Source: Janthinobacterium sp. PC23-8 (GTDB lineage Bacteria; Pseudomonadota; Gammaproteobacteria; Burkholderiales; Burkholderiaceae_D). Taken from it: 64,000 nucleotides of DNA. A model generated the notes under the pieces. It was not told where the DNA came from. It worked only from the letters and a program-made list of their open reading frames with translations, and did no database searches. The translations under genes and the position numbers were made by a program. Of the stretch, positions 7,858 to 16,592 are shown one piece after another. Location: contig NZ_NJGY01000001.1 in the NCBI RefSeq assembly GCF_002250505.1, positions 2,008,507-2,072,506 on the forward strand. Direction: 5' to 3'. Numbering within the stretch: position 1 is the stretch's first letter; every line of letters starts with the position of its first letter.

Positions 7858-8942
7858 TTTTCAATCACATCGCCAGCGCAATAGGACTTGCTGGTAACTT
7901 CCCCGACAAGGCCCCACAGGTACGAGGGTGGCAACCCGCGTCCACTACGGGCGGTCGTCAAATCTTCGCGACTGAATACGGCTCCGGCAGCGACATCTCG
8001 AGCGGCAACGACTTGCTGTCGCGCGGCAAAGCGGGTGTCCCATTCACTGGCATGCGGTGCTTTGCCGCCGTCGCCCATAGCCGTTTGCAGTGCCCGGATA
8101 TCGCTGACCATCTGCTTGAGTTCCGCAGGTTCAAGCGATGCGCGATGGTCTGGCCCAGGAAGCGTGCGATCCAGCGTGAAGTGCTTTTCGATGATTTTTG
8201 CGCCCCGCGCCACTGCGGCAACGGGAACAAGAATGCCACTGGTATGATCGGAATAACCCACCTCAAGACCGAATGCCGCTGCCATCGTATCCATGGCGCG
8301 CAGGTTGACTTCGTTAAGCGGCGTCGGATATTGGGATGTACAGTGCAACAGGCTAACATGACCAAGCAGTTTTTTGCGGTAATCAAGGTTGCTCCAGCCA
8401 CGCCAGACTTCGGCCATGTCCGAGGGCTCGGCTGCAGCACTCAACGCATGGGCGACAATCGCAAGGCCTTCTTCTACCTCGGACAAGGTTGCCATACCGG
8501 TGGAAATGACCAGCGGCTTCCCGGTCCTGGCAAACTGCCAGAGCAGCGGCCCGTTAGTCAGCTCTCCTGAAGGAATTTTGAAGAACGGTATATCCAGTTG
8601 TACCAGGAAACTGAGACTATCGAGATCGAATGCGGTCGAAATGAATTCAATGCCGCGCTTGCGGGCATGGGCCTGAAGTTCGAAATGCCACTCATGTGGC
8701 AATTCCAGGCTGCGTAACATATCGCGCTGGCTTTCGGAGGTACTTGTATTTCTTTGCTGGTAACCTGCTTTGGCTATGTCTTTCGATGCCAATTTGCTGG
8801 CATTGAATGTTTGAAACTTAACAGCGTCGGCGCCAGCATCGGCAGCGACATCGACAAGGGAAAACGCCAGGTCGCGCTGACCATTATGGTTAACGCCAGC
8901 CTCCGCAATAATGTAAACGTGGTCGAGCTCGGATCGTGTCAT
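7854..8942 (-). CDS. legI: N,N'-diacetyllegionaminate synthase (NeuB family)
   Basis: A 362-residue nonulosonate synthase that condenses the 6-deoxy-diacetamido-hexose with phosphoenolpyruvate. YIIAEAGVNHNG at residues 10-21 and the AVKFQTF strand mark the TIM barrel; VGYSDHTSGI and EKHFTLDRTLPGPDH carry further substrate and metal residues; a SAF (antifreeze-like) domain fills roughly the last 60 residues, giving the usual NeuB length. It acts in the cytoplasm between LegG and LegF. Overlaps of four bases join it to legG before and legH after. NeuB (sialate) and PseI (pseudaminate) are paralogues; neighbouring LegB/C/G/H support legionaminate. Confidence 0.92.
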   Translation of the reverse strand: MTRSELDHVYIIAEAGVNHNGQRDLAFSLVDVAADAGADAVKFQTFNASKLASKDIAKAGYQQRNTSTSESQRDMLRSLELPHEWHFELQAHARKRGIEFISTAFDLDSLSFLVQLDIPFFKIPSGELTNGPLLWQFARTGKPLVISTGMATLSEVEEGLAIVAHALSAAAEPSDMAEVWRGWSNLDYRKKLLGHVSLLHCTSQYPTPLNEVNLRAMDTMAAAFGLEVGYSDHTSGILVPVAAVARGAKIIEKHFTLDRTLPGPDHRASLEPAELKQMVSDIRALQTAMGDGGKAPHASEWDTRFAARQQVVAARDVAAGAVFSREDLTTARSGRGLPPSYLWGLVGEVTSKSYCAGDVIEK

Positions 8943-10099
8943 TGTGATGGTGTGTCGTAAAAATGTTTTTGAAAAATTCCCGTGTGCGACTCAAGCACTT
9001 CGACAATAGCACCCGCAGCATTACCCTGACCATAGGGATTGATCGTGTTGCTGCAGCAATCAAGGAAGTCCGGTGATAATGCCCGTGCGAGAGCCTGCTC
9101 GATTGCAGCGGCGTCGGGCTCGCAGTGGATGACTGACTTGGCTGCCAGCCGGCCCAATTGCCGGACACCGATGTTCACAGTAGGCACATCGAATGCGGGC
9201 GCTTCGATGATGCCGCTTGATGAATTGCCTACCACGGCAGCGGCAAACTTCAATACACTGAGATATCGTTTGAAGCCGAGCGAAGGGATAGCGAGCACCC
9301 GACCAGGCTGGCGCCGCGCAAATGTCTCGAGCAGCGGAATGATGGCGCGGCCACCATTATCGGCATTCGGATATGTGAGGATGATCTGGTGATCAGGAAA
9401 TTTGTCGAGCGCGGTCAACAATCCCTCGAAACTTGCGCTCGGCTCTTCCTCGCTCCCGGTAGCAGCATGGTAGGTCACCAGCATGTACGGCGCGCGCAGT
9501 GCAAAACCGAGGCTGTCGGAAAGCTCGTCGATGCTGAGAAAAGGACTGCGCAAGAGATGATCAAGACCGATTGCGCCAACATTGAACACCGTGGACGGAT
9601 TTTCACCCATTTGTATCACACGTTGGGCATATGGGGCGGCAGCGACGAAATGCAGATTGGACATCTTGGTGATGCCATGTCGAATTGCATCATCGTAGGC
9701 GCCTTCCGTGATCTCTCCACCATGCAAGTGAGCAACAGGTATCCGCATGATCAAGGCTGCCTGCACAATGGCAAGTGCTTCGAAGCGGTCGCCCAGAACG
9801 ACCAAAACGTCGGGACGCAGGCGTTCCAAGGCGTCGGCAAAACCGATAGTGCCGAGCCCCATGGATTTCACCACTCCGACCGAGGTATCTGACGAGAGCA
9901 ACATCTCGACTTTTGCATCGATCACAAAACCGTCCTGCTGAATCAGCTTCCAAGTGTCGCCGAACTCGGGAGAAAGATGCATCGCACTGACGATGACCTG
10001 CAGTTCTAGCTTGGCGCTATCTTGTATCTCTTTCATCAGCCAATACAACAAACCATACTCCGCACGCGTCCCGGTAAAAACGGCGACCTTACGGTTCAT
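8939..10099 (-). CDS. legG: Hydrolysing nucleotide-sugar 2-epimerase LegG (NeuC family)
   Basis: A 386-residue enzyme of the UDP-N-acetylglucosamine 2-epimerase family. The N-terminus VAVFTGTRAEYGLL at 5-18 is the hydrolysing NeuC-type signature; VVLGDRFEALA, HGGEITEGAYDDAIRHG and GNSSSGIIEAP are further family blocks. The reaction releases the nucleotide and inverts C2, giving the free 2,4-diacetamido-2,4,6-trideoxy-mannose used by LegI. Its start overlaps the legC stop and its stop overlaps the legI start, each by four bases. True NeuC with UDP-GlcNAc is the alternative; the upstream dehydratase and aminotransferase argue for the 4-amino-6-deoxy substrate. Confidence 0.9.
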   Translation of the reverse strand: MNRKVAVFTGTRAEYGLLYWLMKEIQDSAKLELQVIVSAMHLSPEFGDTWKLIQQDGFVIDAKVEMLLSSDTSVGVVKSMGLGTIGFADALERLRPDVLVVLGDRFEALAIVQAALIMRIPVAHLHGGEITEGAYDDAIRHGITKMSNLHFVAAAPYAQRVIQMGENPSTVFNVGAIGLDHLLRSPFLSIDELSDSLGFALRAPYMLVTYHAATGSEEEPSASFEGLLTALDKFPDHQIILTYPNADNGGRAIIPLLETFARRQPGRVLAIPSLGFKRYLSVLKFAAAVVGNSSSGIIEAPAFDVPTVNIGVRQLGRLAAKSVIHCEPDAAAIEQALARALSPDFLDCCSNTINPYGQGNAAGAIVEVLESHTGIFQKHFYDTPSQ

Positions 10100-11247
10100 C
10101 GCAGAAACTCCGATAGAACGCTGCTTGGCAGATTCACCACCACAGATTCAAGCCAGGTAGAATTGCTCAAGTCGCCCTTGAGGCAGTGCGAGTAAGTTGG
10201 AGATGTATTCATCAACCCCCAGATGGGGCGCGTCATGACACCCTTGCCATTGGTCTCGGCAAGCAAAGCGTCACGGTGTGCGGCGCTTTCACAAATCACG
10301 GCATTGAGCCAATAATTCGAGCGGCAGTCGGCAGGCTCCGTAACAAACTGGAGCGCACTGCCCTGAAGAAGGGAGGCATATCTGCCAGCTAGTGCGCGTT
10401 TGGCCTCGATAAACTTCTCAAGTTGTTCCAGCTGCGCGCAACCAAGCGCAGCATTCAAATTCGGCAAGCGATAGTTGTAACCGACTTCGTCGTGCACATA
10501 TTCGTAAGCGTGCGGCTTTTTCGCTGTCGTTGTCAGATGCTTGGCACGTGCGCCAAGTACCTCATTGGTCAGAATCATTCCCCCACCACCGGTGGTGATA
10601 ATCTTGTTTCCATTAAAACTCAGCATGCCCAAGGCGCCAATGGTGCCCGTGTGCCGGTTCTTGTAAAAACTTCCTAGCGATTCAGCAGCGTCTTCGACCA
10701 GTACCAGGTTCCACTGGGTGCACACTTCAACAAGCAGATCCAGCTCAACCGGGTGACCGAAGGTGTGCATTGGTACGCAAGCACGGACAATCCGGTTGTC
10801 CGCTTTGGCACGACAAAGCCCATCGGCATCCAGGATAGCATTCTCCGCGAGCCATGACTGCAACGCTGATGGAGACAAGCCAAGGGTATGACGATCGACA
10901 TCAATAAATACCGGCTCGGCGCCACAATAGGCGATCGCATTACAAGTGGCCACAAAGGTCAGCGCCTGCGTAATTACGAGCTCGCCGCTTTTGACCCCTG
11001 CCAGTTGCAGGGCAATATGCAGCGCCGCAGTACCATTGACGGTAGCGACCCCACGCTGACTACCGGTATATTTTGCCATATCCTGCTCAAACCGGTCCAC
11101 AAATGCGCCCACACTGGACACAAAAGTGGATTCAATGGTCTCCAGGACATATTCCCGCTCACGCCCACTGAAGACCGGTGCGTGCAGCGGAATGAAGTCC
11201 TTGGTCTGATACTGATCGCGGATGAATTCGATGAGAGTGTCGAACAT
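10096..11247 (-). CDS. legC: LegC nucleotide-sugar 4-aminotransferase (DegT/DnrJ/EryC1)
   Basis: A 383-residue PLP-dependent aminotransferase. FNGNKIITTGGGG at 211-223 contains the PLP Lys215, VEDAAES at 184-190 contains the ring-binding Asp186, and ALTFVATCNAI precedes them as in the family. It transfers an amino group, normally from glutamate, to C4 of the 4-keto-6-deoxy nucleotide sugar made by LegB. The gene begins seven bases after legB and is coupled to legG. The N-terminal LHAPVFSGREREY segment and length fit the LegC/PseC subgroup; context separates it from PseC. Confidence 0.9.
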   Translation of the reverse strand: MFDTLIEFIRDQYQTKDFIPLHAPVFSGREREYVLETIESTFVSSVGAFVDRFEQDMAKYTGSQRGVATVNGTAALHIALQLAGVKSGELVITQALTFVATCNAIAYCGAEPVFIDVDRHTLGLSPSALQSWLAENAILDADGLCRAKADNRIVRACVPMHTFGHPVELDLLVEVCTQWNLVLVEDAAESLGSFYKNRHTGTIGALGMLSFNGNKIITTGGGGMILTNEVLGARAKHLTTTAKKPHAYEYVHDEVGYNYRLPNLNAALGCAQLEQLEKFIEAKRALAGRYASLLQGSALQFVTEPADCRSNYWLNAVICESAAHRDALLAETNGKGVMTRPIWGLMNTSPTYSHCLKGDLSNSTWLESVVVNLPSSVLSEFLR

Positions 11248-11254
11248 AATGGAC

Positions 11255-12238
11255 TTAAACGTTGTATAAATCGGTTTTGTATTTGGCCAGATTTTCTGGA
11301 CGCAGGAACCACTCGATGGTCGCTTTCAGGCCATCACGAATGTTGTACTCGGGCTCAAAGCCGGTCAAGCTACGAATCTTCGCGTTATCACACCACAGAC
11401 GGAATACTTCGGATTTTTCTGGACGCAATCGTTGCTCATCAGTAATGAATTCGACGTCGCTACCCATCAGTTCACGAATCAGGTTCAAAGTATCGCCGAC
11501 CGAAATTTCGAAATTCGATCCGATATTAACTGTTTCTCCGATGACTTTTTCGGAGCGAGCAAGCTCCAAGAAGCCGCGGCAGGTATCGGCCACGTAGTTG
11601 AAATCGCGAGTAGGCGTAACATCGCCGAGTTTGATCTCTTTTTTGCCGCTGGCGATCTGACCGATAATAGTTGGAATGACAGCGCGTGCGGACTGACGTG
11701 GACCGTAAGTATTGAAAGGACGCGCAATTGTTAGCGGCAGATGAAAAGCGTTATAAAAGCTCATGGCCATCGCATCGGCACCGATCTTGGAGGCACTATA
11801 GGGAGACTGTGCCTGCAGCGGATGCTTTTCATCGATCGGCACGTACAGGGCAGTTCCATATACCTCACTGGTCGATGTATGAATAACCCGTTCAACGCCA
11901 TTTTCCAACGCAGCCTGACAAATATTCAACGTCCCTTTGACGTTGGTATCCACGTAGCTATCAGGTGCCACGTAAGAATATGGAATGGCAATCAGTGCAG
12001 CCAAGTGAAAAACAATATCAACGTCTTTGGTGATATGTTTGCAGTAATGCGGATCGCGCACGTCGCCGCTCAGCACTTCAATTTCCTTAATGCAATTCAC
12101 ATCTTCAAGCCAACCCCAATTATTGAAGGAGTTATATTGAGAGAGAGCTTTTACCTGATACCCTTCGCGTACCAGAAGTTCAGTCAAATGTGAACCGATG
12201 AATCCATCGGCACCAGTTATCAATACTTTTTTATTCAT
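11255..12238 (-). CDS. legB: LegB nucleotide-sugar 4,6-dehydratase
   Basis: A 327-residue extended SDR. The nucleotide motif is TGADGFIG at 8-15; TSTSEVYG at 121-128 contributes the active-site Thr/Ser and acidic residue, and Tyr147 and Lys151 (YSASK) complete the catalytic set. It should convert GDP- or UDP-GlcNAc to the 4-keto-6-deoxy sugar with retention of configuration at C5, the first committed step of legionaminate synthesis. It is the first gene of the coupled train; 118 bases separate it from the Wzz-like gene upstream. No promoter was recognised in that gap. GDP-mannose-type dehydratases are relatives, but LegC, LegG and LegI follow directly. Confidence 0.9.
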   Translation of the reverse strand: MNKKVLITGADGFIGSHLTELLVREGYQVKALSQYNSFNNWGWLEDVNCIKEIEVLSGDVRDPHYCKHITKDVDIVFHLAALIAIPYSYVAPDSYVDTNVKGTLNICQAALENGVERVIHTSTSEVYGTALYVPIDEKHPLQAQSPYSASKIGADAMAMSFYNAFHLPLTIARPFNTYGPRQSARAVIPTIIGQIASGKKEIKLGDVTPTRDFNYVADTCRGFLELARSEKVIGETVNIGSNFEISVGDTLNLIRELMGSDVEFITDEQRLRPEKSEVFRLWCDNAKIRSLTGFEPEYNIRDGLKATIEWFLRPENLAKYKTDLYNV

Positions 12239-12356
12239 TTTTTGGGCAATAATGTAGTTAAAACTAATTTTTCAATGAAACCGACAAGGCTACTTTTCCT
12301 TAACCGAGCAAGTCTCGTATCACACTTCTCACACGAAAGACATGGCCCGTAAAGTA

Positions 12357-13556
12357 CTACCGCAGTCGCAGGTAGGATTTGAGCCGCTGCCATTTAGCAG
12401 CACGCGCCGGGACTCGAAGCCCCCGCTCCTTCAACTCTGACAAAAACGCCCATGAAATGGCTGCGAACAAGGCAAGCACAGTCGCCACTACCACTAGAGA
12501 CAGACGTGCAGGCTTCACTTTATTCTCAGGCTCAATCGCTGTATCCAGAACCTGAATGACCGAGACGTCCTTTGCCTCATCGAGACGCGCCATTTCGTAT
12601 TGCTTAGAGAGCAATTCATGCAGCATTTGGTTATATTTCAGATCACGTAAAATTTTGATATTTTGCAACCCGACCGGGTTATCGTTACCCTTCTGCTGGG
12701 CAGCGGTTTCCGGCCTGCCGTTTTCGAGTTTGTACAATTCCGAACGCAAACTGGTCAGTTCTTCTTGGGCCCGTTTGTAGTCCTGATTATTTTCGGTCAC
12801 GAACGCCTGCATCGAAGCCAACTGAATTTGCTTCGCCGACACTTGAGCACGCAGCCTGCCGATCGTTTCGACAATCACCCGGCTGTCGCTGTCCACACTG
12901 ATCACTCCATGCGTATCCAGAGCACCCTTCAGAGTCTTTTCAGCGGCCTCAAGATTATTTTTCGAAATTTCCAGTTGTCGTTCAAAGAACATCCTGCGCT
13001 GGCCGGCTTCCGTCACGGCCAACACTTTGGTCAACTTGAGCAGCTCCTCGACATAACCATTCGCCAGACTTGAAACCAGCTTTCGATCTTTGTCCTCGAC
13101 TTCGATCGTGATCAACCCTTCTTTCCCCGAGGTGATCATGGTATTTTCTGCCAAAATATTGCGCACCTTCTCCGCTGAATTCGTCTGATAAACGCTCATC
13201 AGATTGAATTTTTTGGCGAGTTGATCCGAAATAGTGCGACTTCTGAGCATTCCAATGTAAAGATCATTGGGATTCTTCATTCCACTGCCACCGACCGCAG
13301 CGGCGACACCACCGAGTTGCGACAGCAGCGCCGACGCCGAAGACTGCGCCTGCTGTGGCGGCAAAAGTTTGGTACTTGCCTTGTAAATATTTGGCAACGT
13401 CATCGTTACGCCAGCCATAACGATTGCTGCAATCAAAGGAAATAGAAAAATAAGTTTCTTGTGCTTAGCTAGAATGATAAGCAAATCCATAAGATCGGCA
13501 TCAGTTGAAGTCGTCTCTGATTTTAATTCTGTTGCATTGGTTTGCATTTCACTCAT
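12357..13556 (-). CDS. Wzz-like chain-length determinant / polysaccharide co-polymerase
   Basis: A 399-residue inner-membrane protein with the classical two-helix topology: a transmembrane segment at about 34-54, a long helical periplasmic part, and a second segment near 355-378 preceded by the proline-bearing PENKVKPARLS stretch typical of Wzz proteins. It would set the length of the exported polymer together with a polymerase outside the window. There is no tyrosine-kinase domain and no separate Wzc-like kinase gene in view. A C-terminal basic tail of about 20 residues (ARAAKWQRLKSYLRLR) lies in the cytoplasm. Start taken at 13556; a second ATG sits three codons later. Confidence 0.85.
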   Translation of the reverse strand: MSEMQTNATELKSETTSTDADLMDLLIILAKHKKLIFLFPLIAAIVMAGVTMTLPNIYKASTKLLPPQQAQSSASALLSQLGGVAAAVGGSGMKNPNDLYIGMLRSRTISDQLAKKFNLMSVYQTNSAEKVRNILAENTMITSGKEGLITIEVEDKDRKLVSSLANGYVEELLKLTKVLAVTEAGQRRMFFERQLEISKNNLEAAEKTLKGALDTHGVISVDSDSRVIVETIGRLRAQVSAKQIQLASMQAFVTENNQDYKRAQEELTSLRSELYKLENGRPETAAQQKGNDNPVGLQNIKILRDLKYNQMLHELLSKQYEMARLDEAKDVSVIQVLDTAIEPENKVKPARLSLVVVATVLALFAAISWAFLSELKERGLRVPARAAKWQRLKSYLRLR

Positions 13557-13857
13557 CTTCGGGTGGCGCTCAATTTGGTCCTGATGCTATCAGGAAAATC
13601 ACTAGGGAATGTCGCTCAAGCAACATTGCTAATTGAAACTTTATTTGACTATCACTCTGCCATAACTCCCAATCCAAAGCGGGCAAGGATCGAAGTATTG
13701 TCAGCGTGTCTTTGCCTAACTTAAAGCAACTACTTCTTGTTGTATTTCCGGCACCGCGATACAGACGCACAGTGCCTTTGGTTTATCCTCTTGCGCCAGC
13801 CAATCTCATGATGCCCGTACCCAAAAATATGGAAATCTGCAAAAATCAGCATCCGTA
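13557..13857. other. Intergenic 301 bases, no gene seen
   Basis: Between the export protein and the Wzz-like gene. Both strands hold only short frames with poor codon use, and I see no convincing promoter, terminator or repeat. The absence of a terminator hairpin is compatible with read-through from the export gene. Confidence 0.5.
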
Positions 13858-16203
13858 TCAATTGCGCAAAGTTTTCACAGCCGCAGCACCAAGGCCGAAG
13901 TTAGCAAAAATTTGGGCCCACTCGCGTGTACCTTTGGTAAATTTGGTCCAGGAAGTTTCTTTATCAAATTTTTCTGGTACAACGATAGAGTCGCCAGGCA
14001 TGACGATTACGCCGCCAATACCGCCAAAAGCCCAAGCACTTGCGTTACGTGCGACAACGCTGCCATCGGTACGCATGATAAAAACATTTTCGGCATCTGC
14101 ATCGGCTGTCAAGCCGGCCATCTTCAGATAATCCTCCACCCGCATGTTCGCACGCCACAGTGGTGATGCCTCTGCATTGACTGATCCAAATATGTGAACG
14201 AAATCTGGCCTTGCCGAAATAACAATACGATCACCGTTTTCCAACTTCAGTTGTGGCAAACGCGCAAATGAACGCTCTGCTGGGTCAAGACCGAACGTTA
14301 TGCGGCCTGTAGGCTTCAGTAGCTTAAAGCGCGCAATATTCTCTTTAGCAATTTGCAATTCAGACTGACGTTGTGCTTCTGCTGCCTGCGCATCATTAGC
14401 GGTCATTGCTCTAACATTGGCCGCACTTTTCGACTGCTCGATGCGCAACTGTGTCTCCAGCTTGGAGGCCACCTTTTCCAGGTTTAACTGCTGCTCGGCG
14501 CGAACCTGCTCACGATAAAAGGCAGTCCCAAAAAGATAAGCATCCTGCGTCGTTCCACCAGCACGCGACAATAACGATTGCAGTGTTTCGCCTGCATTCA
14601 TCTGGTACACGCCAGGCACATTCACTTCGCCTTCAATGCGCACGAATACACGGCGCTTGTCCATCGGGACTGCGACGTCCTGCTGGGAAAAAATGGTTAC
14701 CGTATCGCCTGGCTGCAATTGTACGTTGTCCGGGCTGGCTGGATTGGAAAACACCTTACCCAAGTTAAAAGGAATCAAGCTGACGGTCAGGTCGGAACGA
14801 TTGATACGCTCCACTACCGCATAGTCCCAGTTGATTTCGTCAATCAATCCGCCGATACGTGATGCAATATTGCCAGCGACTTCGTTGGTAGACTTGTCAT
14901 TATCACCTGTGCTTACTACATTATTCTGACGTTTAATAGAATTGCGCGTAATCAAATACTCACGATTAGGAATCAGATCGCTCACGCGCATGCCCGGCAA
15001 GAATGGTGCGCGAATGGCTTGATCCACATTGCCGCGCAGGATGACCGCATTCGAAAAGTCGGGGGTAATCGAGGTGATATTGAGCACGTCGCCATTTTTC
15101 AAGGGCCGCTTCAATCCTTCGCCGGTCAACGCGAACTGCTCTACGCTACGCGGTTGATTTTTGCTTGCATCAATACGCTCAAGATAAGCGCGGCGCGGAT
15201 CGGCGACGATAGGCATGCCTCCTGCAACGTCCAACATGGATTCAATTGTATCGTTGGCAGTGCGCAATTCATAAATTGCTGGCGTATTCACTTTACCGAC
15301 CAATGCAATGTGGCCTGTGGCTGCAGGGATGTAAATCGAATCACCATCCTGCAGTTTGATGTCGGCGGACTTATCACCCTTGGCGATGAAGGCATACAGA
15401 TCGAGATCAGCCACAACCTTGCCGCCGCGCTTGACTTGCAGGTGGCGCATGCTGCCGTTGGCATTAGGCCCACCGCTGGCAAACAGTGTAGTGACCAGAG
15501 TCGACAGGCTTGATACTGTGTATGTACCTGGACGATTTGCCTGACCTACAACGTAAATCGTAATGGCACGTAGCTTACCAAAATTGACGTTGATCTTTAC
15601 ACCCTTGTACATCGTCCCAACCGCATTTCGAATAACTGACTCCGCATCGCCTGCCTTGACACCTGCCAGCGAAACCGTACCAATGGTCGGAATCGAGATT
15701 TGACCGTTGCGATCAATCGTTGCACGATAGTCGATATCGACGCTACCCGTGCCGCGTATCATCAGTTCGTCGCCGACACCCAATGGGTAGTCTGCAGGTA
15801 CCGGCGCACCTGAGATCGGAGTAAACGTGTCAGGGGTATTCGCGAAAAACTGTGCACCAAACACTGGGAGAATTTTACCCGTACTGTCGGCGATAAATTT
15901 TTGAAATTCACTTGTGCCGACTTCCGGGTTCCGACTGGTTGACGATGACTTTTGCTTGGCAAGCGCAGCAGCACGCGATGACGGCACAAGGTCTGCCTCT
16001 GCGTTAGTGTCAGAGGTGTTGGAATTGGCACCCACATTGGTAATATTAACCCGCCGTGGCGTCTCTGACGCAACAGAACTCGCACCAAGAGAAGTATTTG
16101 CTTGACCAAACATCTCTTCTTTGTTAGCACCATCCTGGGCGAAAGCAGCGATAGAAGCAACTGTTAGAACTACTGCTACGAAGCAACGGGTGATTTTGGT
16201 CAT
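13858..16203 (-). CDS. SLBB-type polysaccharide export protein (Wza-like, large form)
   Basis: A 781-residue exported protein. The first 22 residues form a signal peptide (cleavage likely after AFA), but no lipobox Cys follows, unlike canonical Wza lipoproteins. A Poly_export domain begins near residue 135 (YPLGVGDELMIRG) and several SLBB-type repeats follow (for example GQANRPGTYTVSS, GKVNTPAIYELRT, GEVNVPGVYQMNA, each followed by an FASGG- or AGG-like turn). It is roughly twice the size of Wza, like the VPS/Sl-type export proteins of other proteobacteria. It should form or line the outer-membrane exit channel for the polymer. It stands upstream of the Wzz-like gene and downstream of the dehydratase gene. 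Confidence 0.88.
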   Translation of the reverse strand: MTKITRCFVAVVLTVASIAAFAQDGANKEEMFGQANTSLGASSVASETPRRVNITNVGANSNTSDTNAEADLVPSSRAAALAKQKSSSTSRNPEVGTSEFQKFIADSTGKILPVFGAQFFANTPDTFTPISGAPVPADYPLGVGDELMIRGTGSVDIDYRATIDRNGQISIPTIGTVSLAGVKAGDAESVIRNAVGTMYKGVKINVNFGKLRAITIYVVGQANRPGTYTVSSLSTLVTTLFASGGPNANGSMRHLQVKRGGKVVADLDLYAFIAKGDKSADIKLQDGDSIYIPAATGHIALVGKVNTPAIYELRTANDTIESMLDVAGGMPIVADPRRAYLERIDASKNQPRSVEQFALTGEGLKRPLKNGDVLNITSITPDFSNAVILRGNVDQAIRAPFLPGMRVSDLIPNREYLITRNSIKRQNNVVSTGDNDKSTNEVAGNIASRIGGLIDEINWDYAVVERINRSDLTVSLIPFNLGKVFSNPASPDNVQLQPGDTVTIFSQQDVAVPMDKRRVFVRIEGEVNVPGVYQMNAGETLQSLLSRAGGTTQDAYLFGTAFYREQVRAEQQLNLEKVASKLETQLRIEQSKSAANVRAMTANDAQAAEAQRQSELQIAKENIARFKLLKPTGRITFGLDPAERSFARLPQLKLENGDRIVISARPDFVHIFGSVNAEASPLWRANMRVEDYLKMAGLTADADAENVFIMRTDGSVVARNASAWAFGGIGGVIVMPGDSIVVPEKFDKETSWTKFTKGTREWAQIFANFGLGAAAVKTLRN

Positions 16204-16592
16204 TGATGAATTCAGTTTAGGAGAGGGGCCTGATGGCGATAACTTAGCACGCCATTTTAGCTTAAATCATGAAGACAAGAAAATTAATTTTAAAATAGTC
16301 AATACTTTAATGCGACATTCGTTGTAAATTCATTAGTCACATCATCACACCCTACGCAATGTAACATCTGATTGATTCGGCAACTTTCAACGCATCCTGC
16401 TTGCGCAACTGGGACATACAAATCTTGGTCGCGAGGCAGAATATATCATGTTGCACTAATGCCCCACGTTACACTGACTTAAACGCTCATTGCCTGCTGG
16501 ATGTGCGCATGCTGGGCGACCTTCGCGGTGACTGACCGGATTGACTTTCCATATACGATATAGAATCGATCTCTCCGGGAAGTCAGCCATAA
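16204..16592. other. Intergenic 389 bases upstream of the export gene
   Basis: An AT-rich leader before the SLBB protein gene. On the minus strand a TTGACT hexamer ends at 16297 and a TAAAAT hexamer lies at 16254-16259, but neither has a well-spaced partner, so no promoter is called. TGACTTTCC near 16541 and GGGAAGTCA near 16580 form a distant inverted repeat of uncertain meaning. No gene is seen. Confidence 0.4.
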
